Shown: one piece after another, positions 24,927 through 33,800 of the stretch
Layout of the letters: each line of letters opens with the position of its first letter
How positions within the stretch are numbered: the first letter of the stretch is position 1
Source: Nostocaceae cyanobacterium
Lineage (GTDB): Bacteria > Cyanobacteriota > Cyanobacteriia > Cyanobacteriales > Nostocaceae
NCBI GenBank assembly: GCA_030065825.1
Contig: JASJCY010000055.1
Span: forward strand, 1 to 40,173
Reading direction: 5' to 3'
DNA: 40,173 nucleotides
Made by a program: the position numbers and the translations under genes
Notes under the pieces: model-generated
Database searches by the model: none
What the model was told of the DNA's origin: nothing
What the model saw: the letters and a program-made list of their open reading frames with translations, nothing else

Positions 24927-26126
24927 TTAGCATTGTTGTATCGGATTTTCAAAATACTCCTGCAACCATTCTTCCAACACAGCACTCATGTCCTTCAACA
25001 CACTTGAATTCAAAGAAATATGAGATGTTTGCTGACTCCAATTTGCCAGTGCTATCAGCAAAAACTCACAAGCTTTGGCAAGTTTACGAGAAACAGTATA
25101 TTGCTTCATATCAAATTGTTGCCCAATTTGCTGCTGGGTAAGTCCTTGACCGTAATATAGCTGTAGTATTTGCTGCTCTTGTGTTTGCAGTTGCTTAAGT
25201 GCTAATACTAAAACGTTGTGGAGTTGAGTTTTTTGTGCTTCTCTTTCCTGGGTTTCTTCCTCAGCAATAATTTCCTTCAGTAAAGATTCTTGTTCGTCCA
25301 GCAGATAATCTCCCAGTTCACCGGATTTTTTTCCTGGTTTTGGTTGATTGAGGGAACTTACCTGGGGATACAAGTAATGACGCACCCATTTTACACACTG
25401 TGTGAGCCAGTGTTCTATGGTTGCTGGACTGCATTCTTGTCCTGGTGAACTCAGTTGACTGTAGCGTTCGCTGTTGTAAAGTTGAGCGATCACATTCCAA
25501 GTGGCTGGATCTGGTGCAGAAAGTTGCTGTGTATCTGCTGTGTGTTTTGGTGTGTAAAGGGTTTTGAAACAAGTCCAGGCTAACCAATAGCGTTCAATTT
25601 GGTTGGAGGTGACACCAGCATTAGTCAAGGATTTTTCTAGGCGCTTTTGACTCAGTCTATGTAGCAACGCCCAATCGCTGCAAAAATCCACTTCTTGGCG
25701 TTGGCGTAGGGTATCTATGATTACACCCCTAAAAGTTGCACTGGCGTAGCTTTTGAAGCTAAAACCTTGCTGGGGTTTAAATCCTTTCAAGACTTTATCA
25801 ATTTCTGCGATCGCAATTTGAAAGCAGTCTGATAATCGATGCCGTGTATTCGCCAAACTATTGACAATCTTTTGGGCTGACCAGTAACAAGTTTCTTGTA
25901 AGTAAGCTGACAGATGCTCCCTTGCCAAACTATGGGATTGCTGGAGCCACAGCTTATACCAATATATTGCCCAAAAATTCTCCGAGCTTTTTGAGTCTGG
26001 TAACTGTTTTAAGCCATTTTGCATACTGCGACGCAAACGTGGAACCCATACCCAACCCCTTACCCGGTCTTCTGCAAATTCCAGAAAAGTGGAAAATAGC
26101 TCTATGATGGTTTGACGAGGATGCAT
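24927..26126 (-). CDS. Sigma-70-family RNA polymerase sigma factor, group 3/ECF-like
   Basis: A 399-aa protein. A sigma-2-like region lies at about residues 100-165, including KPQQGFSFKSYASATFRGVI and IDTLRQRQ, where aromatic and basic residues would melt the -10 element. A sigma-4-like helix-turn-helix lies at about 300-350: LKQLQTQEQQILQLYYGQGL then TQQQIGQQFDMKQYTVSRKL. The long linker (about 190-290) is unusual for an ECF factor and points to the cyanobacterial group 3-type family; SigJ, known in Anabaena for EPS and desiccation control, would be the comparison to make, but I cannot assign it. No anti-sigma gene is recognisable nearby. The neighbourhood (CHAT protein, DUF1822, secreted proteins, EPS) suggests a cell-envelope regulon. 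A TTGACA sits upstream at about 26207-26212 on the minus strand. Confidence 0.75.
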   Translation of the reverse strand: MHPRQTIIELFSTFLEFAEDRVRGWVWVPRLRRSMQNGLKQLPDSKSSENFWAIYWYKLWLQQSHSLAREHLSAYLQETCYWSAQKIVNSLANTRHRLSDCFQIAIAEIDKVLKGFKPQQGFSFKSYASATFRGVIIDTLRQRQEVDFCSDWALLHRLSQKRLEKSLTNAGVTSNQIERYWLAWTCFKTLYTPKHTADTQQLSAPDPATWNVIAQLYNSERYSQLSSPGQECSPATIEHWLTQCVKWVRHYLYPQVSSLNQPKPGKKSGELGDYLLDEQESLLKEIIAEEETQEREAQKTQLHNVLVLALKQLQTQEQQILQLYYGQGLTQQQIGQQFDMKQYTVSRKLAKACEFLLIALANWSQQTSHISLNSSVLKDMSAVLEEWLQEYFENPIQQC

Positions 26127-26234
26127 GAATTATACCAATTATTGGTTAGCAATCAGCATTTATTCTGAATTTATCAAGTTTTTGCGTGATTTGTCTGCAC
26201 TTGTCAAGAATGACAAGATGTGTGAGCCCTGTTT

Positions 26235-26294
26235 AGATCCCCGACTTCTTATAGACGCGTTAGCGGCTTCCCGTAGGGTAGAAGTCGGGGATCT
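26235..26294. repeat. Dispersed hairpin repeat with a small nested insertion in its loop
   Basis: AGATCCCCGACTTCT (26235-26249) pairs perfectly over 15 bp with AGAAGTCGGGGATCT (26280-26294). The 30-nt centre contains the GC-rich block GCGGCTTCCCGTAGGG, a sequence type that occurs as very small dispersed repeats in Nostoc-like genomes. The arms are themselves a common cyanobacterial intergenic palindrome, so this looks like one repeat inserted into another. Confidence 0.7.
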
Positions 26295-26388
26295 GTTATC
26301 GCTTACTTCTTTCAAACCCTTATTTTTTCATGGATTTAGCCTCGGCTATCCCAGTGTGTTCATTATCCCTCAAAACTTTTACCAAAAG

Positions 26389-26409
26389 CCCTCTGAAAAC
26401 TGCATAAAA
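26389..26409 (+). promoter_or_regulatory. Shared promoter-like motif, copy 1 (upstream of the 43-aa ORF)
   Basis: CCCT at 26389-26392 is followed 13 nt from its first C by GCATAAAA at 26402-26409, within AAAAGCCCTCTGAAAACTGC. The same arrangement precedes the RTX gene and the parvulin gene. The TGCATAAAA half resembles an extended -10 element. It lies 154 nt before the ATG of the small ORF. Confidence 0.4.
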
Positions 26410-26563
26410 CTAAAAAACCAACCTATTAAATAAATGGAAGGGTTAAGACCTTTCCCTCAAGAAAAAATCTCGGAGAATATCCAAGCAACAGAGAGTTGAA
26501 AATCACAGGTTTTGGCAGATTATCCGCAGGTTTAAATAAGTTGGTTAGGGAGGAGGAAGTAAA

Positions 26564-26695
26564 ATGTTGACTCGTAACCATCACGAACACTTAGATTTCG
26601 TAAAAATTGTTTATTCCAAGCAAGTCATCCACGGTAAATTACAACTAATTCCTTTAGAACTTTATGCTGATGGAACCCTTAAGCGTAGTGCATAA
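26564..26695 (+). CDS. 43-aa small hypothetical protein
   Basis: The ORF reads MLTRNHHEHLDFVKIVYSKQ and continues to GTLKRSA, ending at TAA 26693-26695. It is preceded by an unusually strong purine-rich ribosome site GGGAGGAGGAAG 4-6 nt before the ATG, has a promoter-like motif upstream and a hairpin plus T-run terminator 15 nt after the stop. These signals make it a likely real gene despite its length. No family is recognised. It has no signal peptide or membrane helix, and its centre (QVIHGKLQLIPLELYADG) looks like short beta strands. Its place between a sigma factor and a CHAT gene suggests a regulatory or adaptor role, but this is speculation. Confidence 0.6.
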   Translation: MLTRNHHEHLDFVKIVYSKQVIHGKLQLIPLELYADGTLKRSA

Positions 26696-26710
26696 TTACA
26701 AACTCTAAAT

Positions 26711-26750
26711 CCAGGGTAGTCAATAAATAGACCCTGGAAAATTTTTATTT
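26711..26750 (+). terminator. Rho-independent terminator after the 43-aa ORF
   Basis: CCAGGGT (26711-26717) pairs with ACCCTGG (26731-26737) around a 13-nt loop, and the stem is followed by AAAATTTTTATTT. It would stop transcription of the small ORF before it runs against the convergent CHAT gene. Confidence 0.65.
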
Positions 26751-26802
26751 AAACTTTTGTAAATTCACCTCTTCAAAATGCATTAAATTTGGGAATAAAT
26801 AG

Positions 26803-29550
26803 TTATAACCAATTCCCAACTAATACAAAAGGTGCCCAATAGTAAGGTAATTTGTAATTGGTATTTGGTTCCTCTTGCAAAAGATAAATTTGGGCACGAC
26901 GCAACGCTTCCGCTTTTGATAACTGGGGATTATCTTTTAATTCTTGATAGAATTTCACCATTAAATTAGCAGTAGAAGTATCATCTACTCGCCACAAAGT
27001 TGCTAGGGTAGAACGTGCCCGAGAACGGACTGCAATTCCCGCTAATCCCAATGTGGCGCGTTTGTCTCCTGCTGCGGTTTCGCAAGCACTTAAAGTTAAT
27101 AATTCAATGGCATTAGCTTGACTAGGGTCACGTTTCTGAAGTATTTCATCAAAGTCTTTAGCTTTTAGTAAGTTATCCCAAAGAAGAATAAAGGTATTTT
27201 CTGCATTGGAGCTGAAATTACCGTGAGTTGCAACGTGAATTACAGAAAAAGGAACTGATTCAATTTTATTTTCCAAGTTGGCTTTGGTAAATGTGGTATT
27301 GAATAGCTTTTGTGTACTGGGAATTTGTGATTGAATTTGTGCAATTTCCTGGGATACATTATTCAGCGCGGCAAATGTTCTTGCTTCTAGTTTACGCGCT
27401 TCACTAACACCACCAAGCAAGAGAATATTTAATTTTTCCTCTGTGACAGGTTCTGGTTCTAATAATTGTAATCCAGGACTAAGAGTGAGAGCATATTTTT
27501 CTATTAAATATTTATTACCATCATCAAGAGCTGCAATGGGAATATTTTGCAAGGGGAAATCAAGAATAAATACTAAAGTCTGCACCTGACTCTTTGTTAA
27601 TTTAGGTTCAGCTTGGCGAAGTAACCAGTCATAAGCTTGTTGAGACAATTTGGGGAATTTTACCGAGGGTTTAGGCTGTGTTAATTCCTCCCGCATTTGA
27701 TTCAGGGTAGTTTCTACTTCACCTTGGGAAACCCTAGTTCTATAGTGCAATAAATTGGGATTTTTCGGCAGTTTAAGAATTACTTCCAAGCGTTCTGGTA
27801 AAGCGATGGCATAAATTGCAGCAGTTGGAGTTGCAGCTGTGTCTATAATTGTGTCCAACTGTTCTGGTCGAGTTTTTAAACAAGCATCCTGAAAAAAGTT
27901 GTTCAGTTCTGCTAACTGCAACCCTTCAATAACTGTACGTGCTTGCTGGAGATTTTTTTGAGGTGGTTTTTCTGGTTCTAAGAGTAAGTCAACCAATTGG
28001 CGATATACCGGTTCCACTTCCTCCCGAAAGTCAAACTGGATATCCGGGTTCAGGGTAACCAAATCACCCCGTAAAGTTTGCAGAGAATTCACCGCTTGGG
28101 AATAAGCTGCAATTGCTCCGGTTTTATCCCGTTCTTTTAACAGTCTTCCCAACTGCCACTGCCACTGATAAGCTATTTCTAATGCTTGAATTTGTTGAGC
28201 TAAATTCAAGGCTTGCTCGGTATAATTACTCGCATTTTGCCAATCTCCTGTTTGCTCATAAAATTGACCCAAATTACCGAGAGCATAGGATTGAATCTGT
28301 TTATCTTGCAGTGTTTTTGCTTGCTGTGCTGCTGTATTTAAAAGCTGAATCACTTCCTGAGTAATTGAACCAGAATCAGAGGATAACTGCTGTGGGATTT
28401 CCGCTTTTTCAGGACAAATGGGAGCTTGATTTCTCAACTGCAAACATATCAAATTCTTTGCCAAATTAATTTTAGCAACCACAGCCGGACGACCAGAAGG
28501 TAAACTATATAAAGAGTCCCGAATTGGTTTCCACAGACTTTCTGCTTGACTCCATTGTTTCTTCTCTAAATGCAAGCCAAGTTGGTTTAATTGAGCTTGA
28601 ATTTTCAACTGGGGAAATTTAGCTGCTATGGTTGCTGCTGCTTGATAAGCTTTCATAGCTGCATCAGTATTTTTACGGGCACGGGCAGTATTACCTAAGC
28701 TCAGGAGAATTGCAGCCTGTTCTTGATTCAGTCCTGATGCTTTTGCTACTCCTAAAGCCTGTGTCAAAATATTCTCAGACTGTTGCAACTTTCCTGACTG
28801 TCTCAACAAATCACCTAAAGTCCGCAAACCAGTTACCTTGAGACGGGAATCTGGTTGATTTTCCAGAGTTTGCTTAATGTTGGTGAATAACTTTTTAGCT
28901 TGATGATAAAGTCCGAGCGATCGCATTGCTTGTGCTTGGTTGATTTGGCTACCCAATACACCCTCAGCATCACCAGCCTGTCTGTAAACAGATTCAGACT
29001 CTTGCCAAGTCTTTAAGGCTGCTTCTGCGGCATCCTGAGAGGATTTACCCCTAATTAATTGTAAACGCCCTTGAGTATTTAACACCTGGGCACGGACGCG
29101 ATTTACTTCTTTGGGGGATGGCTTTCCTTCCTTTGCCAACAAAGATAAACTAGTATCAATTGCTGCTTGTGCTTCTTGCCATTCTCCGAGTTGTTGCGTA
29201 GCTAAGGAGATAAAGCTATATGCCAGTGCTTCATTCAAGGTATCCCCAACTGCGCCATAAGATTGTTGTGCTTGTTGCCATTCCTGTTTTGCTGCCAGGA
29301 ACTGTCCAGTATCATAGTATTGCTTACCCGTTTGCATCAACACCATTTCCTGATTCTGGGCAGGTGGCTGAGTAGCGATTAATACTGGTTGATGCATTCC
29401 TAGGCTGAGTAACAGCGCTAAACTAGCGATGAGGATATATAGAATACTTTTTTGGGTTTTGGATTTTGAAAAGCAGATAATCCGTTGGTAAAAACGGATA
29501 ATCCGTTGGTGATTTTGGATTCTATTTAGCTGAAACAGGCATTTCATCAT
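26803..29550 (-). CDS. TPR-repeat protein with C-terminal CHAT (caspase-like) protease domain
   Basis: A 915-aa protein. An N-terminal membrane helix (SILYILIASLALLLSLG, about residues 35-53) suggests export or membrane anchoring. Residues about 75-520 are TPR-type helical repeats (for example EALAYSFISLATQQLGEWQEA and ALGNLGQFYEQTGDWQNASN). The CHAT domain fills about 590-915, with catalytic His in SVIHVATHG (near residue 776) and Cys in LLTLSACETAAGD (near 823). CHAT proteases are separase/caspase relatives; some cleave specific partners in response to signals. The family is frequent in cyanobacteria next to two-partner-secretion exoproteins, as here. ATG 29550 has AGAGG 5-6 nt upstream; ATG 29556 overlaps it. 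The first 30 codons are made of a dispersed repeat (see findings). Confidence 0.9.
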   Translation of the reverse strand: MMKCLFQLNRIQNHQRIIRFYQRIICFSKSKTQKSILYILIASLALLLSLGMHQPVLIATQPPAQNQEMVLMQTGKQYYDTGQFLAAKQEWQQAQQSYGAVGDTLNEALAYSFISLATQQLGEWQEAQAAIDTSLSLLAKEGKPSPKEVNRVRAQVLNTQGRLQLIRGKSSQDAAEAALKTWQESESVYRQAGDAEGVLGSQINQAQAMRSLGLYHQAKKLFTNIKQTLENQPDSRLKVTGLRTLGDLLRQSGKLQQSENILTQALGVAKASGLNQEQAAILLSLGNTARARKNTDAAMKAYQAAATIAAKFPQLKIQAQLNQLGLHLEKKQWSQAESLWKPIRDSLYSLPSGRPAVVAKINLAKNLICLQLRNQAPICPEKAEIPQQLSSDSGSITQEVIQLLNTAAQQAKTLQDKQIQSYALGNLGQFYEQTGDWQNASNYTEQALNLAQQIQALEIAYQWQWQLGRLLKERDKTGAIAAYSQAVNSLQTLRGDLVTLNPDIQFDFREEVEPVYRQLVDLLLEPEKPPQKNLQQARTVIEGLQLAELNNFFQDACLKTRPEQLDTIIDTAATPTAAIYAIALPERLEVILKLPKNPNLLHYRTRVSQGEVETTLNQMREELTQPKPSVKFPKLSQQAYDWLLRQAEPKLTKSQVQTLVFILDFPLQNIPIAALDDGNKYLIEKYALTLSPGLQLLEPEPVTEEKLNILLLGGVSEARKLEARTFAALNNVSQEIAQIQSQIPSTQKLFNTTFTKANLENKIESVPFSVIHVATHGNFSSNAENTFILLWDNLLKAKDFDEILQKRDPSQANAIELLTLSACETAAGDKRATLGLAGIAVRSRARSTLATLWRVDDTSTANLMVKFYQELKDNPQLSKAEALRRAQIYLLQEEPNTNYKLPYYWAPFVLVGNWL

Positions 29551-29615
29551 AGACATCCTCTAATAATTATTAATAGAATAATCAATAAAAAATTGCGTTC
29601 GCTCTACAATATCAA

Positions 29616-29954
29616 TCAAGTTCCAAACTCAGTAAACTGACGCACATAGGGTTCGTGAAATGCCAAAATAATATCTTGTTTGGGTACTCCCATTTCTACC
29701 AATCGATTGGCGATTCCTTCCTCAGTACCATCATGTTGAATCCAAATCTTTCCATCTTTAATATCGAGATGTAAAATACAGCCAAAATCGCGTTTATTAC
29801 CACGCCAGCCGACGTAGAGTAATTGATAATGGTCTTGCTGTTCGTCGAAGATTGTTTGCACCTCATACTCTTCGGCATTTCGTTGCATTGAAGCTTGCTT
29901 TTGCCGTTCGGAAAGAAGATGTTGAATATATTGCCGATATTGTTCTACAGCCAT
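29616..29954 (-). CDS. xisI: XisI-family protein (fdxN element excision controlling factor)
   Basis: A 112-aa protein matching the XisI family throughout: YRQYIQHLLSERQ at the N terminus, VQTIFDEQQDHYQLLYVGWRG, HLDIKDGKIWIQHDGTEEGI and AFHEPYVRQFTEFGT at the end. XisI and XisH were named for their effect on excision of the fdxN element during heterocyst development in Anabaena. Pairs are widespread in cyanobacterial genomes far from any such element, and their molecular role is unsettled. It overlaps xisH by 10 nt, so the two are co-translated. No fdxN element or xisF recombinase is in the window. Confidence 0.92.
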   Translation of the reverse strand: MAVEQYRQYIQHLLSERQKQASMQRNAEEYEVQTIFDEQQDHYQLLYVGWRGNKRDFGCILHLDIKDGKIWIQHDGTEEGIANRLVEMGVPKQDIILAFHEPYVRQFTEFGT

Positions 29955-30355
29955 TGGCGAATAACCTCCTGTTGCACATCGTAAATCATCAATCGCAATT
30001 GATATTTTTCAACTGCCGATGCAATAAATTTGCGTTGAAAAAAACCTTCATAAATCGGTACGCGAACTGCTAAATAAAGTTGGCGTTCGGGTTCAATTTG
30101 TTCTAAAGCATCCCGATAGTTTAAAAACTGTCCCAAAGCAGTATGAAACTCTGAAACATTTGATGGACTAATAAAACTTTTAATTTCCACCGCAATTTTT
30201 CTTCCCTCTAATTCTGCTGCTAAAAGTTGCTCTGCAGCTAAATCAATTTCAAAATCTACATCATCCACATTAATTTCATAAGGATCAGCTGTAATCTTCC
30301 AGCCATCTTTTTCTAAAGCATTTCTGACAATATTATGAAATCTATCTTTTGCCAT
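29945..30355 (-). CDS. xisH: XisH-family protein with a PD-(D/E)XK-like nuclease signature
   Basis: A 136-aa protein matching the XisH family (start MAKDRFHNIVRNALEKDGW). A nuclease-like arrangement is visible: Asp38 in FEIDLAAEQ, then Glu57-x-Lys59 in AVEIKSF, followed by an alpha helix with HTALGQFLNYRDAL. That is the D-(n)-ExK pattern of the PD-(D/E)XK fold, so a DNA-processing or nuclease-derived function is plausible. The length is normal. It is the first gene of the xisH-xisI pair, which lies between the CHAT gene and the haemagglutinin gene. No clear ribosome site precedes its ATG. Confidence 0.92.
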   Translation of the reverse strand: MAKDRFHNIVRNALEKDGWKITADPYEINVDDVDFEIDLAAEQLLAAELEGRKIAVEIKSFISPSNVSEFHTALGQFLNYRDALEQIEPERQLYLAVRVPIYEGFFQRKFIASAVEKYQLRLMIYDVQQEVIRQWL

Positions 30356-30614
30356 AGGAGTTTACTGTACTAAAAACTAGGCTGGTTAAAGGTAGATAAT
30401 ACAAAAAAGGTAGAACCAACATCCAAGAGGAAAACAGAAATTATTTAAAGCACTCCTTTTAAATTCATTTTCCAGAAAATATCTGCCTTGGGTTGCGCTT
30501 TGCTCTACCCAACCTACGCAATCTAATTGTAACTATTTTGGGTTTTGGATTTTCAAAAACGGATAAGGGTGCATCCCAGTTTTTATTATTCGATGAAATA
30601 ATAAAATTTAACAT

Positions 30615-30703
30615 GTCATTGCGAGGAACAAAGCAATCGCAATGGCTGGGATTGCTTCGTCGTTCCTCCACCCTTCGGGAACGTCTTCGACGAACGCAAT
30701 GAC
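30615..30703. repeat. Dispersed GTCATTGCGAGGAAC palindrome interrupted by a 27-nt insertion
   Basis: GTCATTGCGAGGAAC (30615-30629) would pair with GTTCCTCGCAATGAC, but the right arm is split into GTTCCTC (30662-30668) and GCAATGAC (30696-30703) by exactly 27 nt (30669-30695) starting CACCCTTCGGGAACG. An inner stem AAGCAATC/GATTGCTT (30631-30638/30650-30657) is intact. The uninterrupted palindrome is common in cyanobacteria; the insertion has the size of the known very small dispersed repeats. Confidence 0.75.
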
Positions 30704-30740
30704 GCAAGATTGTGATATTTTGCAAAAGTGGGATGCTCCC

Positions 30741-30797
30741 AACGGATTATCCGTTGGTGATTTTGGATTATATTTAGAATAAACAGGTGTTTCATAA
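30741..30797. repeat. 57-nt dispersed repeat, intergenic copy
   Basis: The sequence starting AACGGATTATCCGTTGGTGA matches 29493-29549 at about 87% identity. The other copy lies at the start of the CHAT coding sequence. The first 18 nt contain the palindrome CGGATTATCCG. Confidence 0.75.
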
Positions 30798-30806
30798 GCT
30801 GTAGCC

Positions 30807-33800
30807 TCAAGAACCATCCCGTAACAGTTGACAATCCAACGGATGCAACCATACTCCTTGGGGAGTAATCTTCGCGGGTGAAGCAGTCAGTAACACCTGT
30901 CCATCCCCAGTCACCACAAAACCTTGAGCCTCCACAATTCTTTCTGGTTTGCTTTTTTGTGCCCTTTGTACACCCCTGATGGGAGCAACGCTTTGTGTAG
31001 AAGGCTTGGGGTTGGGACGATGGCTGCTGGTAGGTAAACGCAAATCATCCCAAGGTACAACAGCGCTTTGGGGTTCGTTGGGAGAAGGTGTTATCCCACC
31101 CTTACCAGTGATGATAAATTGGCTACCCCGTCCCAAAGTACAGAAGTCCTGGCGAATGAGTTGGGATGCATCTACGATGTCGCTGGGTAACTCCGTTAAT
31201 CCACGGTTTGGGTCTGTATCTGGGGTATTGATGGCTACTGTACCTTGGCTACTCACAGAAGGGTTATTCTGTGAAATCGCCGTAATGTCACTCGTAGGTA
31301 AGCGGCTGGGGTCTAGTTGATTCGCGTCATCAGTGCCTAACAATGTCACCAGTTCTTGTCGGCTACGGGGTACAAACCCAAAGATGCCTTGGGCAGTAAT
31401 TATTACTTCTCCCCCCTTACCGTTGAAAGCATTCGCTGTGATATCGTTATTTTCCTTGGGAACGGTGACAAGGAAACCGTCTTTAGCATTGATTGTGATT
31501 TTACCACCATCGCCACCTGCACCTGCTGTACCTGCGGTTGTGGAGATGCGACTATTATTCCGCATTAGTAGCAGCTTGTTGAGGTCAATGTTTATATTGC
31601 CACCTTGGTTGCTGGTAGTTTCCGCAGATACAAAAGCTTTATTGTCCAGGGTGAAGGAATCGGTTCCTAGTTGAATGTTACCTGCTTGTCCGCTTCCCTC
31701 GCTGTTCACTCCAATTCCGGCTGCATTATTCACGGAGAGTAATGGAGTTTTAATGTCAATGCTGCCTCCATTACCCACAGAATCAGCAGATACTGAACTA
31801 AAAACACCACTGGGATTCCCATCCCTTCCAACTCCGTCCAAGGAGATGTCATTGGTAGCATTAATCTTCACAATACCTGCATTTCCGTCAGCAGAAGTGT
31901 CTGTTGAGATACGACCACCATTTTTGACCGAAAGCGATCGCGTCTTGACTTCAATATTGCCTCCATTACCTGTTGCTCCGGAGAGAACTTGAGCTAAGAT
32001 GCCGCTATTTAGACGATAAGATGGATATCCTACTGAAGCATCGCCAGTAATCTCTACAGAATCTGAGGCATTCACAGTCAAATTTCCCCCATTTCCATCA
32101 GCGACAGTAGATACTGATAATTGCCCACCATCTCGTAAGATTAGCCATTGTGTATTAATTGTGAGATTACCACCATCTCCCGTAGCTCTCAGCCCCCGAA
32201 TGCCAAGATTACTTCTGGTTCTTAACCAACTGCTAAATTCACCATTTGGTGATGTGCCAGTGATTTCAACTAACTCGGAAGCATTCACCGTAAGATTCCC
32301 ACCCCGTCCATTGCCGGACGTACCTGCTGATGCCTGTCCCCCATCCCGAATAAGTAACCGTTTGGTATTAATATTCAAGTCTGCGCCATCAGCGGAACCT
32401 TCAGTGTCGCTAAACAATCCGCTGGATAGATAATTACCCTCCGCATCAATTTTTGTTCCAATCAACTCTACAGACTCAGAAGCATTGACAGTTAATTTTG
32501 CAGCCTGCCCTTCAGCAGTGTTGTTACCCGACGCTGCTACTGCTCCATTCCGCATCACTAATTTCCTTGTGTCAATTTTTAGCTCACCACTATCTCCTTG
32601 CCCATCATTGCCGCTAAATAAACCTGTTGCCCTTTCACCATCCACTCCTACTAACTCCACAAACTCCGAGGCTTTCACCGTCAAATTGCCTGCGTTTCCT
32701 TCACTTCCCTGAATTCCACCGGATGCAATTTCTGCCCCATCCCGAACAGTTAATCTTGTTGTTTCAATTTTCAAGTCACCAGCATTTCCAGTTCCAAGAG
32801 TTGATGTAAACAAGCCTGTGAAAAGATTTGAGACACCAATTAACTCTACTCCATCAGAAGCTACAACTGTTAAATTTCCTGCTTGTCCTTGACCAAAAGT
32901 ACCTGTTAAAATTATTCCTCCATCCCGAACAGTCAACTTCCCAGTTTTAATGGTCAAGTCTCCAGCATCACCAGCACCCGCTGTTCCAGCTTGTAAAAAG
33001 CTTGTTCCAGTTAACTGCACTGATTCAGAGGTAGTGATATTCAAATCTCCCCCACGTCCCGAACCCAATGTGTTGCTTGCAATAACTGCTCCATACCTCA
33101 AGGATAGTGTCCGTCCTCGAATATTGATATTACCGCCTCTACCTGCTCCATACATACTACTGCCAACAGCAGAACCGTTAGCCAGAGAAATAGCTTCATT
33201 AGCTGTTAAATGAATATTCCCAGCATCACCAGTAAGCGAAGTAGTATTTATTGCTCCAAAACTAGTGAGAGTGATATCACCACGGGAGTCAATAAAGATA
33301 TCACCACTGTTACCAGAAAAGATTCTACCTCTACTGTCATTTGTAAAAATTGACCCAACTTGAATCGCTCCACTAGTCGCAGCATTTGGCTGGTACTGAT
33401 TCGTTAAAAAGACCAATCCATCCGGCTGATCAACGCTGACCCTACCAATATTAATATCAGCCGTGGGTGTGGTATTAGAAGCAAAACTCAGTCCCCTGGG
33501 AGTGGAACTACCTGTCAAACCTAAAGGACTACCAATGGCTGTGGTTCCCGCACGAACATCCAAAGTAGGTTTACTACTACCGTTAATTGCAACTGTAGTC
33601 ACTCCATCGGATAAAGTCACAGTTTCATTGATAAAATCCGATGTATCCGTACCATTAATGGTGACACTGCCAAGATTGACTGAACCCCCCGCAAAAATAT
33701 GCAGGGAAGCACCTCTGTAAGTGTCGAAACTCACATTACCATTAGCACGAATAATGGGGTCATTAGGACTCCACAAATTCCCCAAACTTCCATCCAACTG

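Larger units (their letters stand above)
26127..26563. other. 437-nt spacer with hairpin repeat and candidate promoter
   Basis: The spacer separates the sigma-factor gene (minus) from the small plus-strand ORF. It carries a 15-bp hairpin repeat with nested insert (26235-26294) and the shared promoter-like motif (26389-26409). The first 80 nt should hold the sigma-factor promoter. I see no further gene. Confidence 0.6.
30356..30806. other. 451-nt spacer filled with dispersed repeats
   Basis: No gene is visible between xisH and the haemagglutinin-like gene. The spacer holds TTGGGT/ACCCAA around 30488-30510, a degenerate copy of a short TTTTGGATTTT-type repeat (30535-30557), a 15-bp hairpin repeat with a 27-nt insertion (30615-30703) and a copy of the 57-nt repeat also found inside the CHAT gene (30741-30797). 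The xisHI promoter should lie close to 30356-30420 but I cannot fix it. Confidence 0.6.

Noticed and set aside
32161-33213. Plus-strand frames opposite the haemagglutinin-like gene (60-105 codons)
   Set aside because: They are Pro/Ser-rich antisense shadows of the beta-helix coding repeats, without ribosome sites or known motifs.
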